From NCBI GenBank assembly GCA_037954665.1, contig JBBMOL010000299.1, positions 62,001-126,000 of the forward strand: a stretch of DNA of 64,000 nucleotides, given 5' to 3'. Each line of letters begins with the position of its first letter. Position 1 is the first letter of the stretch. Shown here one piece after another: positions 63,553 through 64,000 of this stretch. Position numbers and translations under genes: made by a program. Below the pieces are notes generated by a model. The model had not been told where the DNA came from and did no database searches. It worked only from the letters and a program-made list of their open reading frames with translations. Source of the stretch: Laguncularia racemosa. Taxonomy: Eukaryota > Streptophyta > Magnoliopsida > Myrtales > Combretaceae.

Positions 63553-64000
63553 TGACGCAGCACGGAAAGCGTAAACGAAACGAATTCGACCCTAGGATTA
63601 GTCTCGCAAACAACAAAGAATAAAGATGAATTATTCCTTGAAGAAATCTTGGTTGCGCACAACCTATAACAGAGAAACTCGTCTCTCAAAAGTGTGTTTG
63701 AATAATCAATAATAAAACGTCTCCCTAAAATGACCTAATAACTATTTATACTTCTCAGTAAAACATGTAAAAAGGGAAATAAATATGTACACGTGGAAAT
63801 AAATATAAGTATACATGTCCGTAGTCTGGAAAGTACACGGCCGTGCATACAGGCCGTGTAAGCTTCTAGGGATATTTCTGGCGTAATACACGGCTGTGTC
63901 TCCTGGCCGTGTATGGAGACCGTGTATGCTTCTGGGAGAAATCCTGACCGAGTACACGGCCGTGCCTCTGGCCGTGTATGCTTCTGGGAGAAATCCTGAT
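63553..64000 (-). repeat. LTR-like retrotransposon segment cut by the window edge
   Basis: On the minus strand a TATA-type TATAAATA (63743-63750) is followed by about 190 bp of non-coding leader-like sequence ending in GTGCTGCGTCA at about 63553, as in an LTR end. The upstream part is the ACACGGCCGTG repeat zone. The other LTR end is beyond base 64000. Family not determined; Ty3/gypsy is likely. Confidence 0.5.
63834..64000. repeat. degenerate tandem repeats around palindromic ACACGGCCGTG
   Basis: TACACGGCCGTG-type blocks start at 63834, 63887 and 63953, each followed by a second GGCCGTGTA. A 27-bp stretch beginning CGTGTATGCTTCTGGG is identical at 63921 and 63973. The array runs off the window. 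Confidence 0.85.

Overview
The window is nuclear DNA of a flowering plant, most likely a eudicot. Three spliced genes carry typical plant proteins and GT-AG introns, the intergenic DNA is AT-rich, and the rest is dominated by Ty1/copia elements, a LINE tail and an endogenous plant pararetrovirus. The species cannot be named from sequence alone.

Layout. 1-3102 is the 3' part of a Ty1/copia retrotransposon with a long intact integrase/RT/RNase H frame and its 3' LTR. 3103-10560 is AT-rich and has only an unidentified exon-like fragment (5118-5287, minus) and a cluster of four CACGTG boxes (8472-8867). 10819-12248 (plus) is a two-exon BOI-type RING E3 ubiquitin ligase. 12249-24560 holds no gene I can support, only microsatellites. 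24565-26705 may be a decayed hAT-like element. 28611-36098 (minus) is a complete 12-exon SR45 splicing-factor gene (426 aa). 36577-36764 is a 94-bp tandem duplication.

37165-44486 (minus) is a decayed, nearly genome-length endogenous caulimovirid (florendovirus/petuvirus-like). It starts at a tRNA-Met primer site and abuts a second, inverted viral RNase H fragment. 46574-58293 (minus) is an 11-exon, bacterial-type YchF/Obg-like ATPase with a probable organelle-targeting N-terminus. Its ninth intron is 7.5 kb long because a copia element (47906-53497, GATAT duplications) sits in it, and that element contains a reversed LINE tail. Exon 8 appears to carry one base too many. 60863-62700 looks like non-coding retroelement DNA. 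62874-63530 is a broken F-box/LRR gene. 63553-64000 is an LTR-like segment, cut by the window edge, with repeats around ACACGGCCGTG.

The genes do not form a pathway: ubiquitin ligation, pre-mRNA splicing and an organellar translation-associated ATPase are ordinary independent plant loci. The unusual biology is the mobile and viral DNA between and inside them, mainly the viral junction and repeat array and the nested insertions in the YchF intron. I found no CRISPR array, rRNA, tRNA or recognisable microRNA precursor, and nothing I would call a wholly new gene system.
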